A stretch of DNA of 64,000 nucleotides from Aristaeella hokkaidonensis (GCF_018128945.1 NZ_CP068393.1:1674001-1738000); one strand, 5' to 3'; numbered from the stretch's first letter, positions 37,303 through 46,422 are shown. Numbers and translations are program-made. The notes: generated from the letters alone by a model not told the origin.

Positions 37303-38130
37303 TTATACCTGATTCAGGTACTTTCTGGCCAGAGCAAACTGTTCATTCAGGTTCCGGATGTTCACTGTGCCTGTCTTATCGAAGCCCGTGGCTTCAAACG
37401 TGAAATCTCCTGCATACCCTGTCTCTCTGACAAACCGGAAAAAGCGTTCAAAATCAATATGTCCTTTTCCCATCGGCAGGACCTTCAGGTTGCTCCAGTC
37501 CTTATATCCGCCGCCATAATCATTTACATGGTAATGCAGGATATGTTTTTCCTTCCAGAGCCAGTCATATTCCGGCTCATACAGCAGCTCCAGCTGGCGG
37601 TGAAAATCCGCCATCTTGGTATCAAATACAAACCGGATCTCCGGATAATGCTGATAAAGCTCCACCCAGTGGGTCATCGGATCGGTTCCGTTGCAGATTA
37701 CGTTCTCAACCAGCAGCGTCAGTCCGTGTTTCTCTGCCCTTTCCCGCAGTTCCGAATAAGCCCGGAGATTGTTCTCAAAATTTGAATCTGAGATAATCCC
37801 GTTCCACAGGTGGAAAACCATTTTCTCCGCGCCTGCCGCTTCCGCCACGCTGCAGTTTATTTCAAACAGCCGGAAGGCCTCGCGCAATTCCTCGTCTCCG
37901 CCGATGGAAATATGCTCTGAAAGGGATTTCTCGCAGTGCATAACCGGGATATTCAGCTGAATTGACTTCAGAAAGGTTGTCAGTTGTTCAATCTGATCAT
38001 ACCAGGTGCTGTACAGCATAAACTCGAATCCGTCGCATTCAAGCCGGGGACAGAATTGTTTCAGCAAGCGGTAATCCCTGCCGTTGGGTCTTCCGATCAG
38101 TGCCCCCGTGGAGCAAAGGATCTGGTGCAT
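37303..38130 (-). CDS. Sugar phosphate isomerase/epimerase family protein (AP endonuclease 2-like TIM barrel)
   Basis: 275 residues. The ATG at 38,130 is preferred (AGGAG nine bases upstream) over the in-frame TTG two codons earlier. The sequence shows the xylose-isomerase-like TIM-barrel pattern with likely metal ligands: VFDTKMADFH (Asp/His), HYHVNDYGGG, LPMGKGHIDFERF and FTFEATG. The family interconverts sugars or cleaves DNA abasic sites; the neighbouring ROK kinase supports a sugar role. Its stop overlaps a possible kinase start (TAATG), so translational coupling is possible. It has no clear promoter of its own: an intrinsic terminator sits 15-50 bp upstream. Confidence 0.75.
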   Translation of the reverse strand: MHQILCSTGALIGRPNGRDYRLLKQFCPRLECDGFEFMLYSTWYDQIEQLTTFLKSIQLNIPVMHCEKSLSEHISIGGDEELREAFRLFEINCSVAEAAGAEKMVFHLWNGIISDSNFENNLRAYSELRERAEKHGLTLLVENVICNGTDPMTHWVELYQHYPEIRFVFDTKMADFHRQLELLYEPEYDWLWKEKHILHYHVNDYGGGYKDWSNLKVLPMGKGHIDFERFFRFVRETGYAGDFTFEATGFDKTGTVNIRNLNEQFALARKYLNQV

Positions 38131-38144
38131 GGTCAAATTCTCCT

Positions 38145-38180
38145 GTCAAAAAACCGGGCGCTGTGTACAGCGCCCGGTTT
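38145..38180 (-). terminator. Terminator after the solute-binding protein gene
   Basis: A perfect 13-bp stem (38,151-38,163 with 38,168-38,180, loop TGTA) followed on the minus strand by a run of seven T. The next gene starts 15 bp further on, so that gene must rely on read-through or an unseen promoter. Confidence 0.85.
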
Positions 38181-38191
38181 GGTTCTTTGGA

Positions 38192-40516
38192 TCACTCGAA
38201 GGTTTCGAAGTCGCCTTCCGCTTCTGTCGCCGCAGCGGGTGTCTCCATATTCTCCAGTGCGAAGTATGCAGGGAGAATTGCCTGGGACCACGTCACCTGT
38301 CCGGTGATATAGTAGTTCTGGAGATACTGGTTGAAGAAGTCGAAGTAGATGTTCGAATAGATCGGGATCGTGGGCAGTACTTCGTTGTACCGTTCCTGGA
38401 AGGTAACCCACTTGGATACATATTCGAAGACGTCACCCGGCTCAGTCCGGCGCATGGCCTTGGCGTCATACCAGAGTTCCTCGTCATCCGAATAGGTGTT
38501 GTTCCAGATTTCGTGGTTCTTCGTGGTATCCGTGGAATAGGTGATGGACGGGTCCACGATCACGTGGAAGTTCGTCGCGAGGTAGATCATGTCGGTGGTG
38601 CGTTCCTTCTGCCGGTAGTAGGACTTCAGCAGTTCTTCCATCGGTTCGGGCACCAGCTCCAGCTTGATGCCGACGGCAGCAAGATTGTCCACGAAGCTTC
38701 CGACACCGGCGTCCGGCTGTACGTCTTCAGGCGCTGCGATAGTATCTGTACGTACCGCGGTCTGCATGAGTTCCGCCATATGGTTGCCTTCCGGATACAT
38801 CAGCTTCAGGTCCAGGGCAACCAGGGTGCCGTCGTCCATCTTCTTACAGCGGACGTCATCCACGCCTTCCGTGAAAGCGTCACCGTTGCGGTTCAGGGTC
38901 CAGCCGGCCTTTTCCAGCAGCTTCTTCGCCTTGGACAGATCCACGGTATACTTTACCAGCTTGTCTTTCCATTCATCAGCAAGAGCCTGCCAGGCAGCAA
39001 TGGCCTTCTCATAGTCTTCCTGGGTTTCCACGTAACGATTCTTATACTTCTTGGTCAGGTCTTCTTCCTCGCCGTCCTTTGTCAGGACCTGGGGCAGAGT
39101 CACCTGATCCAGGAAATTGACGGGATAACTGATTTCGCCCTTCAGCAGTTTGTATTCCCACTGCTCAATGCCGTAGTAGCCATCCACACGGGTGAAGAAA
39201 GACTGACCGCCGTCAGCGCTTCCGCAATACAGGGAGCCCAGCAGGTCACGGTCCATACACCAGGCGATCGCCTGGCGGACTTCCTTGTCATGGACGGTGG
39301 GCCAGTCATAGGTGAAGGTCAGGAAGGAAAGGCCGATCCGGGGATAGGGCTGGCTGCGGATACCGAATTCTCCGCCCTTCTGCAGGCCTTCCAGAATCGT
39401 CTGGCCATAAGTCACCTTGTTGACCAGGTGCAGTTCACCGTCAGCAAGCTGCTGGATCAGGGTGTCATTGTCAGCCACAACGAACTTGATCTTCTCAATG
39501 GTGGGTTTCACCAGCCAGATCTCATCGCCGTTGGCATCCAGCTTGGGCGTCTCATTGTCAATATCCATGACCTGGATATAGTTTGCCGGACCGGAATAGT
39601 CTGGACCGGGCAGGTTGTTGTGCATCCAGGCACCCTTAAAGTAGGGGTTGATTTCGTAGTGGCCTTCGCCTGTCGCGGCGTCCCAGGAAACCATCTTGTA
39701 GGGGCCGGACACCACGGACGGATGGGAATTGTATCCGGTTTCCGGATCCAGGATGGTCTTCTGCAGCAGTTCAGGGGTGAACACAGGCTCGCTGACGTAC
39801 AGGTCTTCGTTTCCGAGATATACGCCGAAGCCGTCGTCATAAACCTTGCATCCGGGAGCGATTACGCCGATCGGATATGGCACAGTCAGCAGCAGACCGG
39901 TTTCGAAGAAGTAAGGCAGGAATTCGCCGTCCAGGTGGAACCAGATCTCATGGTCGCTATGGACTTCCACACCGCTCAGGCTCCGGACGTCATCGTCCGT
40001 CAGCTCTTCGCCGGCCATGATCTTTTTCCGGGTGGCAATATAGTCATCGTAGCCCAGCAGATGCTCGGCGCGATAAATCTTACCGCCGATTGCTTCGATT
40101 TCAGGGCTCATCATCAGCAGCAGGGAGAATGCGTAGTCCCAGGCTGTGATGGGCGTTCCGTCGGAATAATACAGATCGTCGCAGAGGATCATCTTGTAGG
40201 TGTGGTTGCCCACTTCGTCAACCTCCACCGGTCCGATCGTTTCCACAACGCTGGGATCAAACACGTATGTACCCTGGTTCTGGTCCCAGTTTACCAGGTT
40301 GTATCCGTGGATCAGGGCACGAACGTCGATATCAGCGGTATCATTGCCGAACAGCTCGGTAAAGAAGTCGCCCTTGGTGATTGTGGGATGTCCGACAATC
40401 AGTTCCTCAGGAGCTTCAAACTCGGCCTGTTCTCCTTCTGCCAGTGACAGCAGGGGCGCCTGGGCCATCAGGAGCACGGTCAGAAGCAGGCACAGGATTC
40501 GTTGCAGTTTGTTCAC
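38192..40516 (-). CDS. Family 5 extracellular solute-binding protein (oligopeptide type), no lipobox
   Basis: 774 residues from a GTG start at 40,516 (AAGGAAGG upstream). Signal peptide ends about residue 26 (LLSLA). The body matches family 5 binding proteins of peptide/nickel ABC transporters: YKMILCDDLYYSDGTPITAWDYAFSL near residue 110, VSGPYKMVSWD, FVVADNDTLIQQLADGELH, VRQAIAWCMDRDLL and the late LKLMYPEG. At 774 residues it is longer than the usual 500-600. A Gram-positive binding protein should be a lipoprotein, but the only Cys in the signal peptide is at residue 9 in the hydrophobic core. No permease or ATPase gene is next to it. It sits 21 bp after the Cna-B protein gene in one operon, so a substrate-sensing or surface-complex role is possible. 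Ligand unknown. Confidence 0.85.
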   Translation of the reverse strand: MNKLQRILCLLLTVLLMAQAPLLSLAEGEQAEFEAPEELIVGHPTITKGDFFTELFGNDTADIDVRALIHGYNLVNWDQNQGTYVFDPSVVETIGPVEVDEVGNHTYKMILCDDLYYSDGTPITAWDYAFSLLLMMSPEIEAIGGKIYRAEHLLGYDDYIATRKKIMAGEELTDDDVRSLSGVEVHSDHEIWFHLDGEFLPYFFETGLLLTVPYPIGVIAPGCKVYDDGFGVYLGNEDLYVSEPVFTPELLQKTILDPETGYNSHPSVVSGPYKMVSWDAATGEGHYEINPYFKGAWMHNNLPGPDYSGPANYIQVMDIDNETPKLDANGDEIWLVKPTIEKIKFVVADNDTLIQQLADGELHLVNKVTYGQTILEGLQKGGEFGIRSQPYPRIGLSFLTFTYDWPTVHDKEVRQAIAWCMDRDLLGSLYCGSADGGQSFFTRVDGYYGIEQWEYKLLKGEISYPVNFLDQVTLPQVLTKDGEEEDLTKKYKNRYVETQEDYEKAIAAWQALADEWKDKLVKYTVDLSKAKKLLEKAGWTLNRNGDAFTEGVDDVRCKKMDDGTLVALDLKLMYPEGNHMAELMQTAVRTDTIAAPEDVQPDAGVGSFVDNLAAVGIKLELVPEPMEELLKSYYRQKERTTDMIYLATNFHVIVDPSITYSTDTTKNHEIWNNTYSDDEELWYDAKAMRRTEPGDVFEYVSKWVTFQERYNEVLPTIPIYSNIYFDFFNQYLQNYYITGQVTWSQAILPAYFALENMETPAAATEAEGDFETFE

Positions 40517-40537
40517 AGTGATCAGATCCTTCCTTCT

Positions 40538-42463
40538 TTAATCGAAACAATCTCCGACGTGGTTAATGATAACTTCCACACCCAGAGGCGTATCATACTC
40601 TTCAAAGAAATACCAGGTTTCACCAGCGGTCTTCGGGGTCTTGCCTTCCGTCGGCTTTTCCGGTCTCTCCCAGATGGTGTTGGTGAAGGTCATGGCGTTG
40701 CCCTCTTCCTTTACACCGGTCAGGGTATACCCGATGACTTCCTGTTCCTTCCAGCCGTACTTGGCAGGCTGGCCGTTCACAACAGTGGGAAGGTCATTGA
40801 CTGTAGCGGTCCATCCGTTCGTCGCATCCAGGACGACTACCTTGACCACCTTCTGGCCGTCAGAGAGGGTCATCGCGATGCTGCTCGGCCGGATACCGGC
40901 GGCGTTATCCTTGTCCACCCAGATCTTGCTGACGGAAATGCTCGTCACTTCGGGGCGGTACTGGTTGACAATGTTGTAACCGTTGATCTCCGCGGCGTAC
41001 ATGGGCACCGCGTCTTCATTGATCGTGTAGACGACTTCTGTCTTGTTGTCTTCCTGGTAACGGGGCTTTTCAACAAAGGTGAAGGCCCAGTTCTCGCCGG
41101 CGGTCAGGATGTGGCTGTCCACTTCCACGCCGTCCGCGAACAGGCGCACCGTAATCGCGTCAGGACGGTTGCCGTCCTTGTTGTTATTGTCATTCCAGGT
41201 CTTGGTAACCGGAATATCCACAAACTCGGCGTCGGGTTCGGGTGTCGGGGCGGGCACATACTGGTTGAACAATTTGGCTGTCGCCGTTCCATCCGGAGTA
41301 ACCTCCAGCTTCATGCCGGTCACGCTGGCGCCGGTCAGGGTGTAGTACTTCACCAGCGTTTCCGCGTTCCGCTCCACCACTGTGTATACGCCGGGAACCA
41401 GGTCGCCCAGTTCATACTGGCCGTTCGTGAACTGGCTGTATGTGATTGTGACGGGCATCCGGTCATCCGGTCCCAGGATTTCAAAGCTCAGCGCGCCGAT
41501 GTTGGCCATCGGATCATAATCTTCCTCTGCTTCAATCGCTTCGGGAAGTTTATAGGCGTATTTGTATGTCAGGGTAGCGGCTTCTCCGGCCTTGACCATC
41601 ACGGCGTCGGATACCTTGCTGTTCGCCGTGTCCATGGAATAGCCTTCCACCAGCGTATCGGCGTTGGTGCCGCGGACCAGGTAGGCACCGGGCAGCACAT
41701 TGTCGAAGCTGAAAGAACCGCCGGAGATCTGTGCCCAGGTAAGGGTCCTGGGCATGGAAGGATCCGGACCGTCCACTGTCAGGGTCAGTGCGGAAAGATC
41801 TGCGCCTTCCGGTGCGCCGGTAACGGCGGCCGTCAGGTTCAGGGATCCGGTTTGGAGGGTGTTTTTCACTTCCAGCCCGGAGGCGGTGGAAGTATAGCCG
41901 TCGGGAGTCTGCAGCTGCTTAACCGTATATTCAATTTTGGTATCGGCATTGGGCTTGAAGACCGGCAGGTCATTCCAGGTTACTTTCCAGCCCGGGTTCT
42001 TCGCAGTCAGCGGTTCGCCGTAGGCTTCCCCGTCAGCCAGCAGCATCAGCTGTACGGATTCAGGCCGGATTTTGCCGGCGTTGTCGGAATCATCCCATGC
42101 AACCGTAGCGGATACGGAAATGGCCGGGGCCACGGGACGGTTGAAGGTCACCACGGAAACAGCATCCTTGCTCAGGGTTGCGGCATATCCTTCAACACTG
42201 TCATAAGTCCATTCATTATCAGTGTCAGCAGGTACTGAGACCACTCCGGTCCAGCCGTTTTCCTCATTCAGCGTTGCCTTCTGTCCGGCCAGGTACGCAT
42301 TTACGGATTCAGGGCGAACACCGTCATAATTATCCCCGTCCATCCATTTGGCAGTAATGATACGGTCTTCATACTGTATTTCTTCTGCCAGAGCGCAGAC
42401 ACAGCCCAGCGCAAGAGCAAGAACACACAGCAAAGACATGATTCGCTGAAGGTGCTTTTTCAT
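40538..42463 (-). CDS. Secreted Cna-B-domain surface protein
   Basis: 641 residues from ATG at 42,463 behind GAGGGGAG. Signal peptide ~1-26 (CALA). At least four Cna-B-type repeats with the K.WDD...RP.S pattern: residues ~38 (AKWMDGDNYDGVRPESV), ~115 (VAWDDSDNAGKIRPESV), ~425 (KTWNDNNNKDGNRPDAI) and ~520 (KIWVDKDNAAGIRPSSI). Between them lie two related domains with DGPDPSMPRTLTW and LGPDDRMPVTITYSQF. The last ~45 residues (PEKPTEGKTPKTAGETWYFF...NHVGDCFD) contain no LPxTG or transmembrane anchor. It probably works outside the cell with the solute-binding protein encoded just downstream; its exact role is unknown. Confidence 0.85.
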   Translation of the reverse strand: MKKHLQRIMSLLCVLALALGCVCALAEEIQYEDRIITAKWMDGDNYDGVRPESVNAYLAGQKATLNEENGWTGVVSVPADTDNEWTYDSVEGYAATLSKDAVSVVTFNRPVAPAISVSATVAWDDSDNAGKIRPESVQLMLLADGEAYGEPLTAKNPGWKVTWNDLPVFKPNADTKIEYTVKQLQTPDGYTSTASGLEVKNTLQTGSLNLTAAVTGAPEGADLSALTLTVDGPDPSMPRTLTWAQISGGSFSFDNVLPGAYLVRGTNADTLVEGYSMDTANSKVSDAVMVKAGEAATLTYKYAYKLPEAIEAEEDYDPMANIGALSFEILGPDDRMPVTITYSQFTNGQYELGDLVPGVYTVVERNAETLVKYYTLTGASVTGMKLEVTPDGTATAKLFNQYVPAPTPEPDAEFVDIPVTKTWNDNNNKDGNRPDAITVRLFADGVEVDSHILTAGENWAFTFVEKPRYQEDNKTEVVYTINEDAVPMYAAEINGYNIVNQYRPEVTSISVSKIWVDKDNAAGIRPSSIAMTLSDGQKVVKVVVLDATNGWTATVNDLPTVVNGQPAKYGWKEQEVIGYTLTGVKEEGNAMTFTNTIWERPEKPTEGKTPKTAGETWYFFEEYDTPLGVEVIINHVGDCFD

Positions 42464-42579
42464 GAGTGATTCTCCCCTCTGGTTATACCTTCGGTTTTCA
42501 GTTTATAAACGCTTCATCCAATTATTTCCATGTAAAGCGAAGAGAAATCCCCTTACATGTACATACTTCTACAGATTTG

Positions 42580-42608
42580 ATTATAGGTCTCCCACATCAA
42601 AAAAGCAA
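42580..42608 (-). promoter_or_regulatory. Sigma-A promoter of the Cna-B/solute-binding operon
   Basis: TTGCTT (42,603-42,608), 17 bp, then a perfect TATAAT (42,580-42,585) on the minus strand. The leader to the start at 42,463 is about 110 nt. Confidence 0.75.
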
Positions 42609-42638
42609 GTCAGAAAGCGACTTTTTGCAGTGTGTTTG

Positions 42639-42682
42639 AAAAAAATAAACCGGAAAGTCTACGTATGACTTTATCCGGCTTA
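42639..42682 (-). terminator. Terminator after the glycosyltransferase gene
   Basis: An imperfect stem of AAGCCGGATAAAGTC with GACTTTCCGGTTT around a 7-nt loop (two-base bulge), then ATTTTTTT on the minus strand. It separates the ktrB-ktrA-glycosyltransferase unit from the Cna-B operon. The rest of 42,464-42,776 holds only the promoter and leader. Confidence 0.7.
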
Positions 42683-42776
42683 AATTGTTTTTATCTTGTT
42701 TTTGAAAAAGTGCAAAAATGGTAACGATTCCAATAAAATCAACGCTTCCAGGGCTTTGCAAGTTTTGTCTTTCCGG

Positions 42777-43763
42777 TCAGGAGTTATTGTCTTCCAGGTA
42801 CTTTCTTTCCTCTTTTTCCCAGGTCCTGGCAGAGATGATATACCGGGGACGGTGTTTGGTCTCCAGGTATGTCTTTCCGATATACTGGCCCAGGATTCCG
42901 ATGCTGATCAGCTGGATACCGCCCAGCAGGCAGATGATACAGATTGTGGAAGCCCAGCCGACAACCGTCTGGCCCATAATCGCCCGTATAACGGCCCATA
43001 TCATCAGGATCAGGCCTACTACGCTGAATCCGATCCCGAAGGAGGTAATCAGGCTGATGGGTTTCACGGAGAGGCTTGTGATCCCGTTGAACGCCAGTGC
43101 CAGCATCTTCCGCAGCGGATAATGGCTCTTCCCCGCCAGGCGCTCCGCGCGGTCATAGGTTACCGTAGCGCTCTGGAAGCCCACCAGCGGCACCATGCCC
43201 CGAAGGAAGATATTGACTTCCTCAAAGTCTGCCAGGTGCTGCAGCACCCGTGCGGAAATCAGCCGGTAGTCCGCGTGGTTGAACACCACCTCAGCCCCAA
43301 GGAATTTCATGAACTTATAGAAGCCTTCTGCTGTAAACCGCTTGAAAAAGGAATCTTTGTCCCTTTTTGCGCGTACACCGTACACGATCTCCACGCCGTT
43401 CAGGTACTCATCCACCATGCGGTCCATGGCATTGATATCATCCTGTCCGTCACAATCGATGGAAATGGTGATATCACACTTGTCCTTTGCTTCCATAAGC
43501 CCGGCAAGCACCGCGTTCTGGTGTCCCCGGTTCCGACTCTGGCAGATGCCGATATAGTGTTCATCCTGCGCAGCCAGATCCCGGATAATTTCCCATGTTT
43601 TGTCCGCCGATCCGTCGTTAACAAACAGGATCCGGCTGTTTATGCTGATTTTTTCAGCCTCTGTCAGCTCCTGAATCTTCTTCAGGAACCAAGGGGCGGT
43701 AATGGGTAATACCTGTTCCTCGTTGTAGCAGGGAATCACGACCCACAGAACCGGTTTCGCCAT
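42777..43763 (-). CDS. GT2 family glycosyltransferase with two C-terminal membrane helices (GtrB/DPM1-like)
   Basis: 328 residues, start behind AAGGAGG. N-terminal GT-A domain: VVIPCYNEEQVLP (nucleotide-sugar binding), FVNDGSADKTW, and the metal-binding SIDCDGQDD region at ~105. The acceptor-side AERLAGKSHYPLRKM follows at ~225. Two hydrophobic helices lie at ~245-270 and ~280-305, then a conserved IGKTYLETKHRPRYI tail. Members transfer a sugar to undecaprenyl- or dolichyl-phosphate at the inner membrane leaflet, to modify surface polymers; the sugar cannot be told. It is the last gene after ktrB-ktrA (26-bp gap). Confidence 0.9.
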   Translation of the reverse strand: MAKPVLWVVIPCYNEEQVLPITAPWFLKKIQELTEAEKISINSRILFVNDGSADKTWEIIRDLAAQDEHYIGICQSRNRGHQNAVLAGLMEAKDKCDITISIDCDGQDDINAMDRMVDEYLNGVEIVYGVRAKRDKDSFFKRFTAEGFYKFMKFLGAEVVFNHADYRLISARVLQHLADFEEVNIFLRGMVPLVGFQSATVTYDRAERLAGKSHYPLRKMLALAFNGITSLSVKPISLITSFGIGFSVVGLILMIWAVIRAIMGQTVVGWASTICIICLLGGIQLISIGILGQYIGKTYLETKHRPRYIISARTWEKEERKYLEDNNS

Positions 43764-43789
43764 TGTTTCCTCCTTGGCAGCAGCCTTGA

Positions 43790-44440
43790 TTATTTCTTCT
43801 TCAGGCTTTCAAACATTTCATACTTTCCGAGCATCACCATGACCACGTCTTCGGGTATGGGGGTGTCAATGTCCGGCGGGATTTTGATCGTATCACCCTC
43901 GCCTCGGACAGCAATCACGTTCACGCCGTACCGGGTGCGCAGCTCCAGCTCCCGGATGGTCTTCCCCACCCATTCGGCAATCGGCTGCATTTCCACAATG
44001 CCGAATTCCTGGGACAGCTCAATGTATTCCATAACGCCGGCCTGGGTCATGCCCAGAGCCAGTTTGTCCGCCACTTCCCGTTCCGGAATGATCACCTTGT
44101 CAGCGCCCAGCCGTTCCAGGATTTCCCGGTAGGTATCGTCATGGGCCTTGCAAAGGATGTAGGGCACGTTCAGGCTCTTCAGGTTCATGGTAATCAGCGC
44201 TGAGGATGCGAGGTCGGAACCCACGGCTACGATCGCATGTTCAAAGTTCTCAACGCCCAGCTTCGTCAGCACGTCCAGGTCGCGCGCATCCGCCGCTACC
44301 GCCCGTGTCACCTTGTCGGCAATTTTGTCAATCAGCTGCTCGTCGGTATCAATAACCATCACTTCTTCACCGCGGGCATAAAGACGGGTCGCCAGCTCCG
44401 TTCCGAAACGGCCCAGGCCGATCACAACATAGGATTTCAT
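43790..44440 (-). CDS. ktrA: KtrA/TrkA-family potassium uptake regulatory subunit
   Basis: 216 residues from ATG at 44,440 (AGGAGG nine bases upstream; an in-frame TTG three codons earlier is less likely). RCK N domain with Rossmann motif VVIGLGRFGTELA and acidic nucleotide-binding MVIDTDEQ; RCK C domain from ~135 (IVEMQPIAEWVGKTIRELELR). It forms the cytoplasmic gating ring of the K+ transporter and responds to ATP/ADP or NAD(H). The gene begins 16 bp after ktrB. Confidence 0.93.
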   Translation of the reverse strand: MKSYVVIGLGRFGTELATRLYARGEEVMVIDTDEQLIDKIADKVTRAVAADARDLDVLTKLGVENFEHAIVAVGSDLASSALITMNLKSLNVPYILCKAHDDTYREILERLGADKVIIPEREVADKLALGMTQAGVMEYIELSQEFGIVEMQPIAEWVGKTIRELELRTRYGVNVIAVRGEGDTIKIPPDIDTPIPEDVVMVMLGKYEMFESLKKK

Positions 44441-44456
44441 CGAACGCAACCTCCTG

Positions 44457-45827
44457 TTATCCGATCAGCAGATCGGTATTCGCATATTTATACTTTTCCC
44501 CGGAAGGCTTTTTCTTCAGGAAACCGAAGCTGAGGGTCAGCAGGCCCACCCTTCCGAAGTACATAAACACAATAATCATGCATTTGGACACTGTGCTCAG
44601 CCTCGGCGTAGCTCCTGCCGTCAGGCCCACCGTACCGATCGCTGAGACTGTTTCAAACAGGCTGTCCGCAAAGCCCACCTGGGAGGTGGCGCAGATCAGT
44701 GTCGCGCCGGCGAATGCCAGCAGCACCATCAGCATGAAGATGGTAATGGCATTGAGCACATGATCGTCGGAGATTGTCCGGCTGAAGACGCTCACGGTAT
44801 GGCGTCCGCGCATCCGGTTCCACAGGAACAGCAGCAGCACCACAAACGTCACCGTCTTCAGGCCGCCTGCCGTGGATCCGGAGGAACCGCCGATCAGCAT
44901 CATAAAGATGGAAACTGCTTTACCAGCGGATGTCAGCATGCCCTGGTCCACTCCGGCAAAGCCTGCGGTACGCAGGGTCATGGACTGGAAGAAGGCTGCC
45001 AGGATCTTTTTCGGTACCGAAAGCGGTCCCAGCGTGGAGGGATTGCGCCATTCAATCAGGCAGAACAGCACTGTGCCTGCCAGGAGCAGCGTCCCCGTGG
45101 TGATCATCACCAGTTTGGTGTATACGCTCCACTTTTTCGGACTTCTTTCACGCAGGAGTTCGTCCCATACCAGGAAACCAAGTCCACCGAGGATAACCAG
45201 CGCGCTCAGCGTCAGGCAGATCACCGGATCCGTCTGGTAAACAATCAGGCTTGCACCGGGTTTGATAAAGCCCAGCACGTCAAATCCCGCATTGCAGAAG
45301 GCCGAAACAGAATGGAATATACCCAGTTTCAGTGCCAGCGGGAAAGAATATTCCGTCAGGAAACGCGCGGTAAGAATCACGGCACCGACGCCTTCAACCG
45401 TAAAGGCCCGGATCAGCAGCCGCTTCTGGTGCTCCACCACGTCGTTCATGTTCGATCCGATTGCTTCAGCCATCACCAGCTGCTGCTGGATGGAGATCTT
45501 CCTTCTTAGGCTGAAATAGGCCAGAGAGGCCGCGGACATAAACCCGAGTCCGCCCACCTCAATCATCATCAGGATAACCACCTGGCCGAAATTGCTCCAC
45601 TGGCTCCAGGTATCCGCCAGCACCAGCCCTGTAACACAGGTGGCAGACGTGGCGGTAAACAGCGCTGTCATAACGCTTGCACCCTGTCCGTTCCGGGACA
45701 ATACCGGCAGGGTCAGCAGCAGTGTGCCGAGCAGGATAATCCCCAGGAACGTAAAAGCCATGATCCGGCCGATACTGACGGACTGCCGTTTCTTTTTCGG
45801 CCGCCAGGCCGGTTTTCCTCTGGTCAT
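44457..45827 (-). CDS. ktrB: KtrB/TrkH-family potassium transporter membrane subunit
   Basis: 456 residues from ATG at 45,827 (GAAGGG upstream); the frame is open 13 codons earlier, without a good site. Multiple membrane helices with the four P-loop filter motifs of the SKT superfamily: ATSATCVTGL (~residue 60), SVSAFCNAGFD (~185), MTLRTAGFAG (~295) and SAIGTVGLTAG (~400). A GGSSGSTAGGLKT loop after M6 is typical of KtrB/TrkH. It imports K+ together with the adjacent ktrA product and has its own promoter. Confidence 0.94.
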   Translation of the reverse strand: MTRGKPAWRPKKKRQSVSIGRIMAFTFLGIILLGTLLLTLPVLSRNGQGASVMTALFTATSATCVTGLVLADTWSQWSNFGQVVILMMIEVGGLGFMSAASLAYFSLRRKISIQQQLVMAEAIGSNMNDVVEHQKRLLIRAFTVEGVGAVILTARFLTEYSFPLALKLGIFHSVSAFCNAGFDVLGFIKPGASLIVYQTDPVICLTLSALVILGGLGFLVWDELLRERSPKKWSVYTKLVMITTGTLLLAGTVLFCLIEWRNPSTLGPLSVPKKILAAFFQSMTLRTAGFAGVDQGMLTSAGKAVSIFMMLIGGSSGSTAGGLKTVTFVVLLLFLWNRMRGRHTVSVFSRTISDDHVLNAITIFMLMVLLAFAGATLICATSQVGFADSLFETVSAIGTVGLTAGATPRLSTVSKCMIIVFMYFGRVGLLTLSFGFLKKKPSGEKYKYANTDLLIG

Positions 45828-45850
45828 CTGTTTCCCTTCTTTCGGCAAAA

Positions 45851-45880
45851 AGTATACACCATTCACCTGTACAGGATCAA
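45851..45880 (-). promoter_or_regulatory. Sigma-A promoter of ktrB-ktrA-glycosyltransferase
   Basis: TTGATC (45,875-45,880), 18 bp, TATACT (45,851-45,856) on the minus strand, with a short leader to 45,827. Confidence 0.65.
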
Positions 45881-45898
45881 TATCCCGCCTGTCCGGGC

Positions 45899-46381
45899 TT
45901 ACTCATCGTCGTTTGCAAACTCGATTTTCTTCACGCTCTGGATCTTTCCGCCGCGCAGAACAAGCTTGGCCATGGTCACGTCGCTGCCAAAGCGGGCCCG
46001 TCCGCAGCTGCCCGGGTTCAGCCAAAGCCGTCCGTCTGTCCATTCCTCGCTGTAGCGGTGGGAATGCCCGTAGATCACCGCGTCCACACCCTCCAGGTCC
46101 CGTGGAACGTCCCTGTGGTCATGAACCATGCAGAACGATACCCCGCCGATCTGGAAGCGGAGAATACCTGCCAGGTCACAGACGCCCGGCATCCAGATAT
46201 CATTGTTTCCCCGGACAGCGTATATGCTTCCGTTTACGGCCAGCTCATCCAGGTCGCTTTCCCGGATGATATCTCCGGCATGCAGGATGCAGCTGCAGTC
46301 CTGCACTTCAGCCATCACGCATCTGCGCAGCATCCCGTGCGTATCGGATATCACCGCGATCCTGATCTCGTCTCCGCTCAT
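45899..46381 (-). CDS. YfcE/MJ0936-family metallophosphoesterase
   Basis: 160 residues, start behind AGGAG. All metal-site motifs of small calcineurin-like phosphoesterases are present in order: ISDTHG (DxH), HAGDII, RGNND, MVHDH and YGHSHR. Such enzymes hydrolyse phosphodiesters; the natural substrate is usually unknown. It lies just after a terminator hairpin, so it may depend on read-through from the efp operon. Confidence 0.9.
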   Translation of the reverse strand: MSGDEIRIAVISDTHGMLRRCVMAEVQDCSCILHAGDIIRESDLDELAVNGSIYAVRGNNDIWMPGVCDLAGILRFQIGGVSFCMVHDHRDVPRDLEGVDAVIYGHSHRYSEEWTDGRLWLNPGSCGRARFGSDVTMAKLVLRGGKIQSVKKIEFANDDE

Positions 46382-46395
46382 CTGTCTTCTCCTAT

Positions 46396-46422
46396 AAAAG
46401 AAGGGCTGCCTTCAGGCAGCCC
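46396..46422 (-). terminator. Terminator after the M24-efp-CD1247-like operon
   Basis: A perfect 8-bp GC stem (GGGCTGCC with GGCAGCCC, loop TTCA) followed on the minus strand by TTCTTTT. The tail is modest, so some read-through into the phosphoesterase gene is likely. Confidence 0.65.

Noticed and set aside
38084..40447. 787-codon plus-strand ORF opposite the solute-binding protein
   Set aside because: The minus-strand frame has a clear signal peptide and family 5 binding-protein motifs; the plus-strand frame has none.
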